DNA of 64,000 bases from Nocardiopsis quinghaiensis (GTDB taxonomy: Bacteria > Actinomycetota > Actinomycetes > Streptosporangiales > Streptosporangiaceae), in assembly GCF_008638365.1 (NCBI RefSeq), contig NZ_VWVU01000005.1, forward strand, positions 1 through 64,000, in the 5' to 3' direction. A program made the translations under genes and the position numbers. The notes below the pieces were generated by a model. The model was not told the DNA's origin. It did no database searches and was given only the letters and a program-made list of their open reading frames with translations. Below, one piece after another: positions 49,144 through 57,219 of the stretch (within the stretch, counting starts at the first letter, position 1; each line of letters begins with the position of its first letter).

Positions 49144-50775
49144 TCACCGGTGCGGGCGGGCCCGGTCCAGGATCAGCCCGGTGTCCACACCCCGGGGCAG
49201 GGTGCCGAACACGTGCCCCCACTCGCCTCCCAGACGCGAGGCCGTGAACGCCTCGGCGACCGGGGTGGGCGCGTGCCGCAGCAGCACCGACGCCTGCAGG
49301 GTCAGGGCCATCAGCTCCACCACCGACCGCGCCCGGTACTGGGCCTCGTCCAGGTCGCCCAGGGACTGCTCCAACCGCTTGACCGCCGCGTCGTAGTGGT
49401 CGTCCACGCCCCCGGCGGTGCCCAGCTCCGTCAGGAAGGCCTCCAGCGACTCCGGGTTGCGGCCCATCGCGCGCAGCACGTCCAGCGCCGCCACGTTGCC
49501 CGAGCCCTCCCAGATGGAGTTGAGCGGAGAGTCCCGGAACAGCCGGGGCATGCCCGACTCCTCCACGTACCCGTTTCCGCCCAGGCACTCCAGCGCCTCG
49601 GCCGCGTGCGCGGGCTGGCGCTTGGTCACCCAGAACTTGCCCACGGCCACGCCCAGGCGGCGGAAGGCCGCCTCGTCCTCGTCGCCGCGCACCGCGCGGT
49701 CCGCGGCACCGGCCAGGCGGGTCATCAGCGCGGTCGCCGCCTCCGACTCCAGCGCCAGGTCGGCGAGCACGTTGCGCATCAGCGGCTGCTCGGCCAGCGT
49801 CGCGCCGAACGCGCCGCGGTGCTCGGCGTGGTGCAGGGCGTGCACCACCGCGGCCCGCATGCCCGACGCCGAACCGATCACGCAGTCCAGCCGGGTGCAG
49901 TTGACCATCTCGATGATCGTGGGCACCCCCCGGCCGGGCTCGCCGACAAGGTGGGCGACGGCTCCGTCGTACTCCAGCTCCGCCGACGCGTTGGACCTGT
50001 TGCCCAGCTTGTCCTTGAGACGCTGGATGTGCAGCGTGTTGCGGCTGCCGTCCTCCAGGACCCGGGGCACCAGGAAGCAGGTCAGCCCCTCCGGCGCCTG
50101 GGCCAGGGTGAGGAAGAGGTCGCTCATCGGCGCGGAGGTGAACCACTTGTGCCCGGTGAGGAGGTAGTGCCCCTCCGGCGTGGGGACCGCGCGCGTGGTG
50201 TTGGCGCGCACGTCCGAACCGCCCTGCTTCTCGGTCATCGACATGCCCGCGAGGAGACCGCGCTTGGTGTGGGGCGCCCGCAGCCCGAAGTCGTAGGCGC
50301 GTGCGGTGAGCAGCGGCTCGTACCGCCGCGCCAGCTCCGGGGAGTGGCGCAGCGCCGGGACGGCCGCGTAGGTCATCGAGACGGGGCACCCGTGACCGGC
50401 CTCGGGCTGGGACCACAGGAAGAACTTGGCGGCACGGGCCACGTGCGCGCCCGCGCGCTCGTCCGCCCACGGCGCGGCGTGCATGCCCTGTTCCACCGCC
50501 TGGTCCATGAGCACGTGGTAGGCGGGCTGGTAGTCGACCTCGTCCACCCTGTGGCCGTAGCGGTCGTGTGTGCGCAGCACCGGCGTGTAGGTGTTGGCGG
50601 ACTCGCCCCAGGCGCGCACCCGCTCCGATCCCGCCGCGTCGCCGACCTCGCGCACCTCCGCCTCGGCCCACCCGGCGCCCTCGCGCTGAAGCCCCTCCAG
50701 GAGGGCGGGGTCCTCCGCTGCGGCGTAGTCGCCGAGCGGGGGCGCCTGGTTGAACACCTCGTGTGTGGGGGGCAT
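49144..50775 (-). CDS. Acyl-CoA dehydrogenase, AidB-like
   Basis: The 543-residue flavoprotein resembles the AidB subgroup in length and sequence: FNQAPPLGDYAAAEDPALLE at the N-terminus, MSMTEKQGGSDVRANTT in the middle barrel, and ECLGGNGYVEESGMPRLFRD near the flavin site. AidB is linked to alkylation stress in E. coli; in actinomycetes these often act as ordinary acyl-CoA dehydrogenases. It begins at ATG 50775. It stands alone between glgX and pdxH; upstream GGTTCGG-type repeats near 50845 are not clearly an operator. Confidence 0.9.
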   Translation of the reverse strand: MPPTHEVFNQAPPLGDYAAAEDPALLEGLQREGAGWAEAEVREVGDAAGSERVRAWGESANTYTPVLRTHDRYGHRVDEVDYQPAYHVLMDQAVEQGMHAAPWADERAGAHVARAAKFFLWSQPEAGHGCPVSMTYAAVPALRHSPELARRYEPLLTARAYDFGLRAPHTKRGLLAGMSMTEKQGGSDVRANTTRAVPTPEGHYLLTGHKWFTSAPMSDLFLTLAQAPEGLTCFLVPRVLEDGSRNTLHIQRLKDKLGNRSNASAELEYDGAVAHLVGEPGRGVPTIIEMVNCTRLDCVIGSASGMRAAVVHALHHAEHRGAFGATLAEQPLMRNVLADLALESEAATALMTRLAGAADRAVRGDEDEAAFRRLGVAVGKFWVTKRQPAHAAEALECLGGNGYVEESGMPRLFRDSPLNSIWEGSGNVAALDVLRAMGRNPESLEAFLTELGTAGGVDDHYDAAVKRLEQSLGDLDEAQYRARSVVELMALTLQASVLLRHAPTPVAEAFTASRLGGEWGHVFGTLPRGVDTGLILDRARPHR

Positions 50776-50918
50776 GTCGGCTCCCTTTCCGTTGCTGGTC
50801 GCGGGCGGTCGGAGTGCGGGAATCCTACCTCTGGAAGGCTTCGAACCGAACCCGGTTCGGTGACACCGGCCTCCCGAACCGGCTCGGACGGGGACGGGGC
50901 CGGTGCCTACCGTGCGGA

Positions 50919-51602
50919 TCACGGCCAGAGCAGACCGCGCTCCCAGGGCGCGTCCGTGCCCTCGCGGGCGTAGCGCAGCCGCGTGTGGCGCCGGTCCGGG
51001 TCGGCCTGCCAGAACTCGACCTCCGTCGGCCGGACCAGGTACAGCCCCCAGTCCTCGGGCACCAGCCCGGGGTCGCGCTCCAGCCTCTCCCTGCTCTCGT
51101 CGGCCGTCCGGTCGATGTCGGCCGGGTCGGACAGGGGCTCGCTCTGCCTCCCGTGCAGACCGGCCACCCGGGACTCCAGCGGCCGTGCCAGGTAGTCGGC
51201 GGCGCACTGCTCCGGACTCGCCGGTTCCGTCCGGCCGCGCACCCGTACCTGGCGCCCCTGCGCGCTCCAGTAGAAGAGCAGCGCGGTGTGGGGATTCTGG
51301 TCCAGCTCCCGGCCCTTGCGCGAGGTCGTCGTGGTGGCGAACCACCAGCCCTCGGGCGTGAAGTCCTTCATGATCAGCACCCGTGCCGACGGAGCCCCGG
51401 CCCCGTCCACGGTGGTGACCACCATCGCGTGCGGTTCGGACACCCCGTCACGGAGCGCGGCGGTGAACCACTCCAGGAACAGCTCCGCCGGGTCCTCGGG
51501 CGCCGCGCCCGGATCGAACCCCGGTACCCGCCCGGCGAACACCGGCAGGCCCCGCAACAGGTCGCGGATACCGTCCCGCACCGACCTTCGCTCCTCCGAC
51601 AC
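50919..51602 (-). CDS. pdxH: Pyridoxamine 5'-phosphate oxidase
   Basis: The 227-residue FMN enzyme oxidises pyridoxine/pyridoxamine phosphate to pyridoxal phosphate. Typical blocks are EPHAMVVTTVDGAGAPSARV then LIMKDFTPEGWWFATT, HTALLFYWSAQGRQVRVRG, and the C-terminal EFWQADPDRRHTRLRYAREG. GTG 51602 follows GGGGG by 7 nt. It is transcribed in the same direction as the cys genes but is separated by 180 nt from the chelatase gene, so it is probably independent. Confidence 0.92.
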   Translation of the reverse strand: MSEERRSVRDGIRDLLRGLPVFAGRVPGFDPGAAPEDPAELFLEWFTAALRDGVSEPHAMVVTTVDGAGAPSARVLIMKDFTPEGWWFATTTTSRKGRELDQNPHTALLFYWSAQGRQVRVRGRTEPASPEQCAADYLARPLESRVAGLHGRQSEPLSDPADIDRTADESRERLERDPGLVPEDWGLYLVRPTEVEFWQADPDRRHTRLRYAREGTDAPWERGLLWP

Positions 51603-51784
51603 GGCCAACCCCCAGGATGTGTGTAGACCGGCGGCGTCCGTCCGGAGCACCGCGTCCCCCGATTCTTCTGGGCCGCGGCGGTCCGGGGCAAGGTGCCTTT
51701 CGGGGCCGTGGACGAGGTGGAGGGCCGGAAAGGGGGCGGACGGGGCCGTGGGCCGCCGTCTCCGCGGTGCCTCTCCGCGGCGCC

Positions 51785-52588
51785 TCAGCCGGTCCTGGCG
51801 GCGTGCCTCGCGGCCACGGCGGCGTCGTAGCGGTCCAGCACCACACGGGCCAGCTCGGGTACGTCGCCCAGCGCCTCCGACACCGCCCACGCGCCGGCCT
51901 CCAGCGACTGGGCGCGCACCCGGTCGGCGAAGAACCCCGGCGCCAACAGGTAGGTCGCCACGGCCACCCTGGACGCGCCCCGCTCGCGCAGGGCGGCCAC
52001 CGCCTGCCCGGGGCGGGGCGCCGAGGCGGACGCGTACGCGGCCACGACCTCCCGCCAGGGGCCGCGACCGGCCAGCTCCGCCGCCATCGCGGCCACGGTC
52101 GCGTTCGCCTCCGGATCGCTGGAACCGGCCGACGCCAGCACCAGGGCCGTGTCCGGGCCGGGACGTGCACCGGCCTCCGCCAGGCGCCGCTCCACCGCGT
52201 CCGCCATCAGCGGATGCGGACCCAGGGTGCGGGCGTAGTGCACGCGCAGCCAGGGGCTGCGCTCGCGCGCGCCCGCCAGCACCCTCGGCAGGTCCACCTT
52301 GCTGTGGTAGGCCGCCGTCAGCAGCGTCGGCAGTACCACCGCCTCACCCGCGCCGCGGGCGGCCAGCACCTCCAGCGCCTCCTCCGCGCTGGGCGCCACG
52401 TGGTCCAGGTAGGACACGCGCACGTCCAGCTCCGGACGCAGCGACCGCACCCGGTCGAACACCGCCGACACGGCCGCCGCCGACCTCGGGTCCGCGCTCC
52501 CGTGCGCCACCGCCAGCAGGGGCACGCCCTCCTCGGACGGCCCGCCGCGCGGCCCGCCGTGCGATGCCCCGGTCCTGTCCGCCGCCAT
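51785..52588 (-). CDS. CbiX/SirB-like sirohydrochlorin chelatase
   Basis: The 267-residue protein has two chelatase half-domains. The first carries metal-binding His29 in LLAVAHGSADPRSA; the second has LVLASAGSSDPEANA, without the His, so one active site is expected. A further motif is VVLPTLLTAAYHSKVDLPRV. It probably inserts Fe into sirohydrochlorin to make the sirohaem needed by the sulfite reductase two genes upstream; cobalt for cobalamin is the alternative. ATG 52588 has GAGG 5 nt upstream and lies 73 nt after cysH. Confidence 0.85.
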   Translation of the reverse strand: MAADRTGASHGGPRGGPSEEGVPLLAVAHGSADPRSAAAVSAVFDRVRSLRPELDVRVSYLDHVAPSAEEALEVLAARGAGEAVVLPTLLTAAYHSKVDLPRVLAGARERSPWLRVHYARTLGPHPLMADAVERRLAEAGARPGPDTALVLASAGSSDPEANATVAAMAAELAGRGPWREVVAAYASASAPRPGQAVAALRERGASRVAVATYLLAPGFFADRVRAQSLEAGAWAVSEALGDVPELARVVLDRYDAAVAARHAARTG

Positions 52589-52661
52589 GGTCACCTCGCC
52601 TCGTTCCCGTGCACCCGTGCCGCGCCGCGGGCGGGCTGGCGGGCCCGCCAGCGGCACGTGC

Positions 52662-53366
52662 TCACACGTGGATGCCGCACTCGGTCTTGCCCGTCCCGGC
52701 CCACCGGCCGCTGCGCGGGTCCTCACCCGGCGCCACCCGCCGCGTGCACGGCTCGCAGCCGATCGAGGGGTAGCCGTCGTACTGGAGCGGGTTCACGATC
52801 ACCCCGTTCCCGGTCATGTAGGCGTCCACCTCCTCCTGGGTCCACCGGGCGATCGGGTTCACCTTGGTCATCCGCCGCCGCTTGTCCCACTGCACGACGG
52901 GGGTGTCGCGTCGGGTCGCCGAGTCGTCCCGGCGCAGACCGGTCAGCCAGGCGGCGTAGGGCTCCAGCGCCCTCTGGAGGGGCTCCACCTTGCGCAGGTG
53001 GCAGCAGATGCCGGGGTCGCGCCCGTGCAGGCGCGGGCCCAGGGCCAGGTCCTGCTCGGCCACCGTGCGGACGGGCTCGACGTTGATCAGGTTGATGTCG
53101 TACACCGAGGCCACCGCGTCGCGGGTGCCGATGGTCTCGGGGAAGTGGTAGCCGGTGTCCAGGAAGACGACGTCGATCCCCGGCACCGCCTTGGAGACCA
53201 GGTCGACCATGAGGGCGTCGGCCATGGAGGAGGTCATGCACAGCTGGTCGCCGAAGGTCTCGGAGGCCCAGGAGATGATCTCCCGTGTGGAGGCCTCCTC
53301 CAGTTCGCGCGCGGCCCGCTCGGCGAGCTCGGGACCGCCCACGGGGGCGATGGTGGTGGAGTTCAT
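52662..53366 (-). CDS. cysH: Phosphoadenylyl/adenylyl-sulfate reductase
   Basis: The 234-residue enzyme reduces activated sulfate to sulfite. Cys121-Cys122 (ICCHLRKVEPL) and Cys204-x2-Cys207 (GCEPCTRR) are the [4Fe-4S] ligands found in APS reductases, and catalytic Cys230 sits in ECGIH near the C-terminus. The iron-sulfur cysteines suggest APS rather than PAPS as substrate. ATG 53366 overlaps the zinc-ribbon stop by ATGA. No ATP-sulfurylase (cysD/cysN) or cysC gene is in this cluster. Confidence 0.94.
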   Translation of the reverse strand: MNSTTIAPVGGPELAERAARELEEASTREIISWASETFGDQLCMTSSMADALMVDLVSKAVPGIDVVFLDTGYHFPETIGTRDAVASVYDINLINVEPVRTVAEQDLALGPRLHGRDPGICCHLRKVEPLQRALEPYAAWLTGLRRDDSATRRDTPVVQWDKRRRMTKVNPIARWTQEEVDAYMTGNGVIVNPLQYDGYPSIGCEPCTRRVAPGEDPRSGRWAGTGKTECGIHV

Positions 53367-53569
53367 GAGTTCCCTTCCGTCGGTCTGGAGGGGGCGCCTC
53401 CCGCGGAGAACGACGCGGAGCGCAACCCGACGTACTTGATCCGGAACACCCGTGCACAGGAGAGGCAGGCCCAGGGGTAGCCCTCGCCCTTGGCGGGGGC
53501 GCCCTCCTCCGGCACCAGGTCCTCGTCGCCGCAGTAGGGGCAGTAGTAGGGTGCGGCCCTCTCGGACAC
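53363..53569 (-). CDS. 68-residue zinc-ribbon protein between sir and cysH
   Basis: The small product has two CxxC pairs, CPYC near residue 10 and CLSC near residue 35, forming a zinc or iron ribbon, followed by a short basic segment VFRIKYVGL. Its stop overlaps cysH by ATGA, and it starts 57 nt after sir. The tight coupling implies a role in sulfate/sulfite reduction, for example as a small electron carrier, metal chaperone or regulator. I know of small ribbon proteins in other actinomycete cys clusters but no proven function. Confidence 0.78.
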   Translation of the reverse strand: MSERAAPYYCPYCGDEDLVPEEGAPAKGEGYPWACLSCARVFRIKYVGLRSASFSAGGAPSRPTEGNS

Positions 53570-53626
53570 GGCGCACCTCCCTCTCTCGCTCGGGTTCCTC
53601 AGGTCGTTTCCGGCCGCACGGTCGGA

Positions 53627-55324
53627 CTACTTCAGGTCGGCGTCCTCGGCCCGGCCGGCCCAGGACGCGAACGACTCGCCGTCCTTCCTCTGCTCCTGGA
53701 AGCGGCGCAGAACCCGCTCGACGTAGTCGGGCAGCTCGTCGGCGGTGGCCTTCAGGCCCCGGATCTTCTTGCCGAAGGACCGGGTCAGTCCCATACCGCC
53801 GCCCAGGTGGATCTGGTAGCCCTCCACCTGCTCGCCCTCGGAGTTCAGCATCAGCTGGCCCTTGAGGCCGATGTCGGCGACCTGGATGCGCGCGCACGAG
53901 TTCGGGCAGCCGTTGACGTTGATGGTCACCGGCTCGTCGAAGTCCGGCAGCCGCTTCTCCAGCTCGTCGACCAGGGAGGCCGCCCGGCCCTTGGTCTCCA
54001 CGATCGCCAGCTTGCAGAACTCGATACCGGTGCAGGCCATCGTCTGGCGGCGGAACACGCTGGGGTTGACCTGCAGCCCCTCCGACTCCAGGGCGGAGGT
54101 GATCGAGGAGACCCGCTCCTCCTCCACGTCCAGGACGACCAGCTTCTGGTCGGCGGTGGTGCGGATGCGGTCCGAGCCGTGCTCCTCGGCGATGTCGGCG
54201 ATACGCAGCAGCGTGGTGCCCGAGACGCGGCCGACCTTCGGCGCGAAGCCCACGTAGAAGTTCCCGTCGCTCTGCCGGTGCACGCCCACGTGGTCGCGCT
54301 CCAGGCCGGGGTCCAGCTCCGGGCCGGGGCCGTCGGGCAGGGCGTGGCCCAGGTACTCCTGCTCCAGCACCTCGCGGAACCTCTCCGCGCCCCAGTCCTT
54401 GATGAGGAACTTGATCCGGGCGCGGGTGCGCAGGCGCCGGTAGCCGTAGTCGCGGAAGACCGCGCAGACTCCCGCCCACACCTCGCTCACCTGGTCCGGA
54501 CGCACGAACGCGCCCAGGCGCTGGGCGAACATCGGGTTGGTGGACAGGCCGCCGCCGACGAACAGGTCGTAGCCCGCCTCGCCCGCCTCGTTGCGCACGC
54601 CCACGAACGCGACGTCGTTGATCTCGTGGTTCACGCAGTGCGAGGTGCACCCGGAGATGGACGTCTTGAACTTGCGCGGCAGGTTGGAGTACAGCTGGCT
54701 GCCGATGTGGTCGTCGTAGACCTGGCGGATCGCGGGGGAGGCGTCGATGACCTCGTCCTCGGCGACCCCGGCCAGGGGACAGCCCAGGATGACGCGCGGG
54801 GTGTCGCCGCAGGCCTCGGTGGTGGACAGGCCCACCGACTCCAGCTTCTCCCAGATCGCCGGGACGTCCTCGACCTGGATCCAGTGGAACTGGACGTTCT
54901 GGCGGTCGGTGATGTCGGCGGTGTCGCGCCCGTGGTCGCGGGAGATCTCACCGAGCGCGCGCAGCTGTGCCGCCGACAGCTGGCCGCCGTCGATGCGCAC
55001 GCGCAGCATGAAGTAGCGGTCGTCGAGCTCCTCGGGCTCCAGGACGGCCGTCTTACCGCCGTCGATGCCCGGGGCCCGCTGGGTGTACAGACCGAACCAG
55101 CGGAAACGTCCGCGAAGGTCGGCGGGGTCGATCGAGTCGAACCCGCCCTTGGAGTAGATGTTGATGATCCGATCGCGGACGTTGAGCCCGTCGTCGTTCT
55201 TCTTGTTCTCCTCGTTCTTGTTCAGCGGCTCGCGGTAGCCGAGGGCCCACTGGCCCTCGCCGCGGCGGCGGCGCGGCTTGGCCGCGGTCGCTGTCTTGCC
55301 GGGCTGCGCGGAAGAGGGAGGCAT
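53627..55324 (-). CDS. sir: Ferredoxin-dependent sulfite (nitrite/sulfite) reductase
   Basis: The 565-residue sirohaem enzyme reduces sulfite to sulfide. The sirohaem/[4Fe-4S] ligands are in ACTGIEFCKLA (about residue 427) and NGCPNSCAR (about residue 471). Two pseudo-symmetric halves are visible, with SGCTSHCVNHEIND in the first. ATG 55324 gives MPPSSAQPGKTATA, then a basic segment. It heads the operon with the zinc ribbon and cysH. A polycysteine leader ORF and alternative hairpins lie in the 180 nt upstream, so expression should fall when cysteine is plentiful. Confidence 0.94.
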   Translation of the reverse strand: MPPSSAQPGKTATAAKPRRRRGEGQWALGYREPLNKNEENKKNDDGLNVRDRIINIYSKGGFDSIDPADLRGRFRWFGLYTQRAPGIDGGKTAVLEPEELDDRYFMLRVRIDGGQLSAAQLRALGEISRDHGRDTADITDRQNVQFHWIQVEDVPAIWEKLESVGLSTTEACGDTPRVILGCPLAGVAEDEVIDASPAIRQVYDDHIGSQLYSNLPRKFKTSISGCTSHCVNHEINDVAFVGVRNEAGEAGYDLFVGGGLSTNPMFAQRLGAFVRPDQVSEVWAGVCAVFRDYGYRRLRTRARIKFLIKDWGAERFREVLEQEYLGHALPDGPGPELDPGLERDHVGVHRQSDGNFYVGFAPKVGRVSGTTLLRIADIAEEHGSDRIRTTADQKLVVLDVEEERVSSITSALESEGLQVNPSVFRRQTMACTGIEFCKLAIVETKGRAASLVDELEKRLPDFDEPVTINVNGCPNSCARIQVADIGLKGQLMLNSEGEQVEGYQIHLGGGMGLTRSFGKKIRGLKATADELPDYVERVLRRFQEQRKDGESFASWAGRAEDADLK

Positions 55325-55462
55325 CGCGGGTGTCTCCGATGAGGTGTCGCGGGGCGCTCACGGCCCCGGCGCCCGCACCGCATGACCCGTGTCGCGCGCA
55401 CATCGTCGTGCTGGCGAACGAGTGGAATCCGCGTGTGGAGACTCAAGAAAAGGGAGAGCGCC

Positions 55463-55487
55463 GGTGCCGCGCGCACCCCTGGGGTGC
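55463..55487 (-). promoter_or_regulatory. Mutually exclusive hairpins between cys leader and sir
   Basis: GCACCCC-T-GGGGTGC (55473-55487, plus-strand reading) and GGTGC-CGCGC-GCACC (55463-55477) share bases 55473-55477, so only one can form. On the transcribed minus strand the second is followed, after some 10 nt, by CCCTTTTCTTG. This alternation is what a ribosome-controlled attenuator needs. The structures are seen by eye; energies were not computed. Confidence 0.5.
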
Positions 55488-55504
55488 GTCAAAAGGCGGC
55501 GAGA

Positions 55505-55594
55505 TTAACCGACGCTGCAACAGATGGCACTGCGGACCCGAAGGAAGTCCACGTGGCGGCGCACGCAGAGCATGGGGTCCAGAGCAGCGATCAT
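55505..55594 (-). CDS. Polycysteine leader peptide of the sir-cysH operon
   Basis: ATG 55594 on the minus strand opens a 29-codon ORF ending in TAA (55505-55507). Its core, RRHVDFLRVRSAICC, residues 12-26, carries adjacent Cys25-Cys26, and a further Cys is at 10. Actinobacterial sulfur operons are often preceded by such short ORFs with an R-x-HVD-L pattern and clustered cysteines; in mycobacteria these polycysteine leaderless ORFs are reported as cysteine-responsive attenuators. A -10-like CATTCT ends 6 nt before the ATG, so the ORF is leaderless. sir starts 180 nt after its stop. Confidence 0.85.
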   Translation of the reverse strand: MIAALDPMLCVRRHVDFLRVRSAICCSVG

Positions 55595-55600
55595 GCAATG

Positions 55601-55630
55601 AGAATGTCACGGGGGTCGGCGCTTTGTCCA
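55601..55630 (-). promoter_or_regulatory. Promoter of the cys leader/sir operon
   Basis: On the minus strand TGGACA (55630-55625) and CATTCT (55606-55601) are spaced by 18 bp. Transcription would start about 6-7 nt further, at the ATG of the leader ORF. Confidence 0.55.
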
Positions 55631-55650
55631 GGCGCCCCCGCGCGGTGCCC

Positions 55651-55665
55651 GACGTGAGTCACGTC
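55651..55665. promoter_or_regulatory. 15-bp palindrome GACGTGAGTCACGTC
   Basis: GACGTGA-G-TCACGTC is a perfect odd-centred palindrome lying 20 bp above the -35 of the cys operon and 44 bp before the -10 of the divergent yihY-like gene. It is a good operator candidate for a sulfur or redox regulator; the protein is not known. Confidence 0.55.
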
Positions 55666-55721
55666 ACCCGTAGGGGTGGCCGGGTGCGGCGCGACGTCCC
55701 AGGACCGCTAACGTTTCTCCC

Positions 55722-56732
55722 GTGGTGGGTTTCTGGGAGGGACTGTGGTTCACGGTCGAGGCATGGCTGAGACGGCATCCCCGCACGCACAGCGGGATGC
55801 TCCTCGTCCTGCGCACCATCCGATCCTTCCTCAGTGACCGGGTCATCGGGCTGGCCGCCGAGTCGGCGTTCTTCACCCTGATCTCCCTGCCCGCGCTCAT
55901 GCTCTGCCTCCTGGGCGCGCTGGGCCCGATGGCCACCGTGCTCGGCGAGGACTTCGTCGAGGAGATCCGGCTGTGGATGCTGGACCTGGCCGCGCGGGTG
56001 CTGACCCCGGACACGGTGGGGAGCGTGGTCGAGCCGCTCGTCGACGACTTCCTGGGCGGTGTCCAGGGCGGGCTGCTGTCGGTGACGTTCCTGGTGTCGC
56101 TGTGGTCGGGGTCGCGGGCGATGAACGTCTTCATCCGCTCGATCACGATCTCCTACGGCCTGGACGAGCTGCGCGGCTGGATGCGCCAGCGCGTCCTGGC
56201 CTTCGTCGCCTACCTGGGCGGGCTGGTGTTCGCCCTCCTGGTGCTGCCGATCATGGTGGCCGGGCCGGACCTGCTCAACAGCCTCCTGCCGAGCACGGTG
56301 GGACGGCTCAACCTGTTCTACTGGCCGACCGTCGCGCTGCTGGCCACCGCCGCGGTCACGCTGCTGTACGCGCTGAGCGTGCCGGTGCGCACCCCGCTGT
56401 GGCGCCACCTGCCCGGAGCCCTGCTGGCCACCCTGGTGCTGATCGCCGGTTCCGTCGCGCTGCGCACCTACCTGGACGCCTCCCTGGGCCAGGTGAGCAT
56501 CTACGGTTCGCTGGCGGCGCCGATCGCCATCCTGGCCTGGCTGTACGTGATGGCGATCGCCGTGCTGGTGGGGTCCTCCTTCAACTCCGAGATCGACGCC
56601 ATGTGGCCGACCCCGCGTACCGCCGCCGCCCGGGCGGAGCTCGCCAACCGGGGCTTCGACCGGGCCAACCGCCTCGTCAAGCGCCGGAAGCAGGCGGTCA
56701 TCGACACGATCGCGGAGGAGAACGGCCGCTGA
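55722..56732 (+). CDS. YihY/BrkB-family integral membrane protein
   Basis: The 336-residue product has about six membrane helices and the family blocks RVIGLAAESAFFTLISLPAL near residue 40, SVTFLVSLWSGSRAMNVFIR and SIYGSLAAPIAILAWLYVMA. The family (formerly called RNase BN by mistake) has no settled function. GTG 55722 is 7 nt after TAACGT (55709-55714), so the message is probably leaderless; GTG 55725 is an alternative. It is divergent from the cys operon. Confidence 0.88.
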   Translation: MVGFWEGLWFTVEAWLRRHPRTHSGMLLVLRTIRSFLSDRVIGLAAESAFFTLISLPALMLCLLGALGPMATVLGEDFVEEIRLWMLDLAARVLTPDTVGSVVEPLVDDFLGGVQGGLLSVTFLVSLWSGSRAMNVFIRSITISYGLDELRGWMRQRVLAFVAYLGGLVFALLVLPIMVAGPDLLNSLLPSTVGRLNLFYWPTVALLATAAVTLLYALSVPVRTPLWRHLPGALLATLVLIAGSVALRTYLDASLGQVSIYGSLAAPIAILAWLYVMAIAVLVGSSFNSEIDAMWPTPRTAAARAELANRGFDRANRLVKRRKQAVIDTIAEENGR

Positions 56733-56871
56733 CCGGTCGCGGACGGCCGCGGCCCGGGACCGTCCGGAGTTCCCCGAACGTCCCGTCCTGGATACGGGGC
56801 TGATCCGCTGCGGAGCGGACGGACCGGCCTGCCGCTGGTGCCCTGCTACGGGTGCGGCCAGTGAGAACACG

Positions 56872-56893
56872 GTGGCCGGATCCGGCCATTTTC
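56872..56893 (+). terminator. Intrinsic terminator after the YihY gene
   Basis: GGCCGGA-TCCGGCC (56874-56887) is a perfect 14-bp palindrome followed by ATTTTCGG, one of the few stems here with a U-run. It lies 140 nt after the stop. Confidence 0.6.
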
Positions 56894-57219
56894 GGTGTGA
56901 ACCTCATGTCATCCAGAGGTGTCCATTTCCCTGTCTGGTAGGGGCTGACAGTGTGTCCTGAATCCCATGTTCGGATGACTCTCCAGCTCAGGGGAGGAAG
57001 GCCGGGACAACGGCCGCGGACGCGGTGAGCGGAGGCGGTTCCGTTGGCACATGGCCGGAATAGGCGCGCCGAGAACCGATCAGTATCATCTCGTGCAGCA
57101 TTGACTACGCGTGTGCTGACACCATCGCTTGGTAACCCCCAGGCCGCGACCCGCCGTCATCGCTGACCGAGGTCCCCGTACACGAACAGGTCCACGTTCC
57201 CCATGCCTTCGGAGGCACC
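56894..57219. other. 326-nt gap upstream of the membrane/LAXTG gene pair
   Basis: No convincing coding frame is present. TTGACT at about 57102 is a candidate -35 box, but no good -10 follows at 17 bp. GGAGG at about 57210 is the ribosome-binding site of the next gene. Confidence 0.4.

Noticed and set aside
55222..55476. GTG-started minus-strand frame overlapping the 5' part of sir
   Set aside because: It overlaps sir in another frame and has no cysteine cluster. The ORF at 55505-55594 has the recognised leader pattern and a promoter.
55651..55665. Resemblance of the palindrome to a CRP-type site
   Set aside because: CRP sites have TGTGA and TCACA separated by six bases; here the arms are adjacent around one base, so the regulator is left open.
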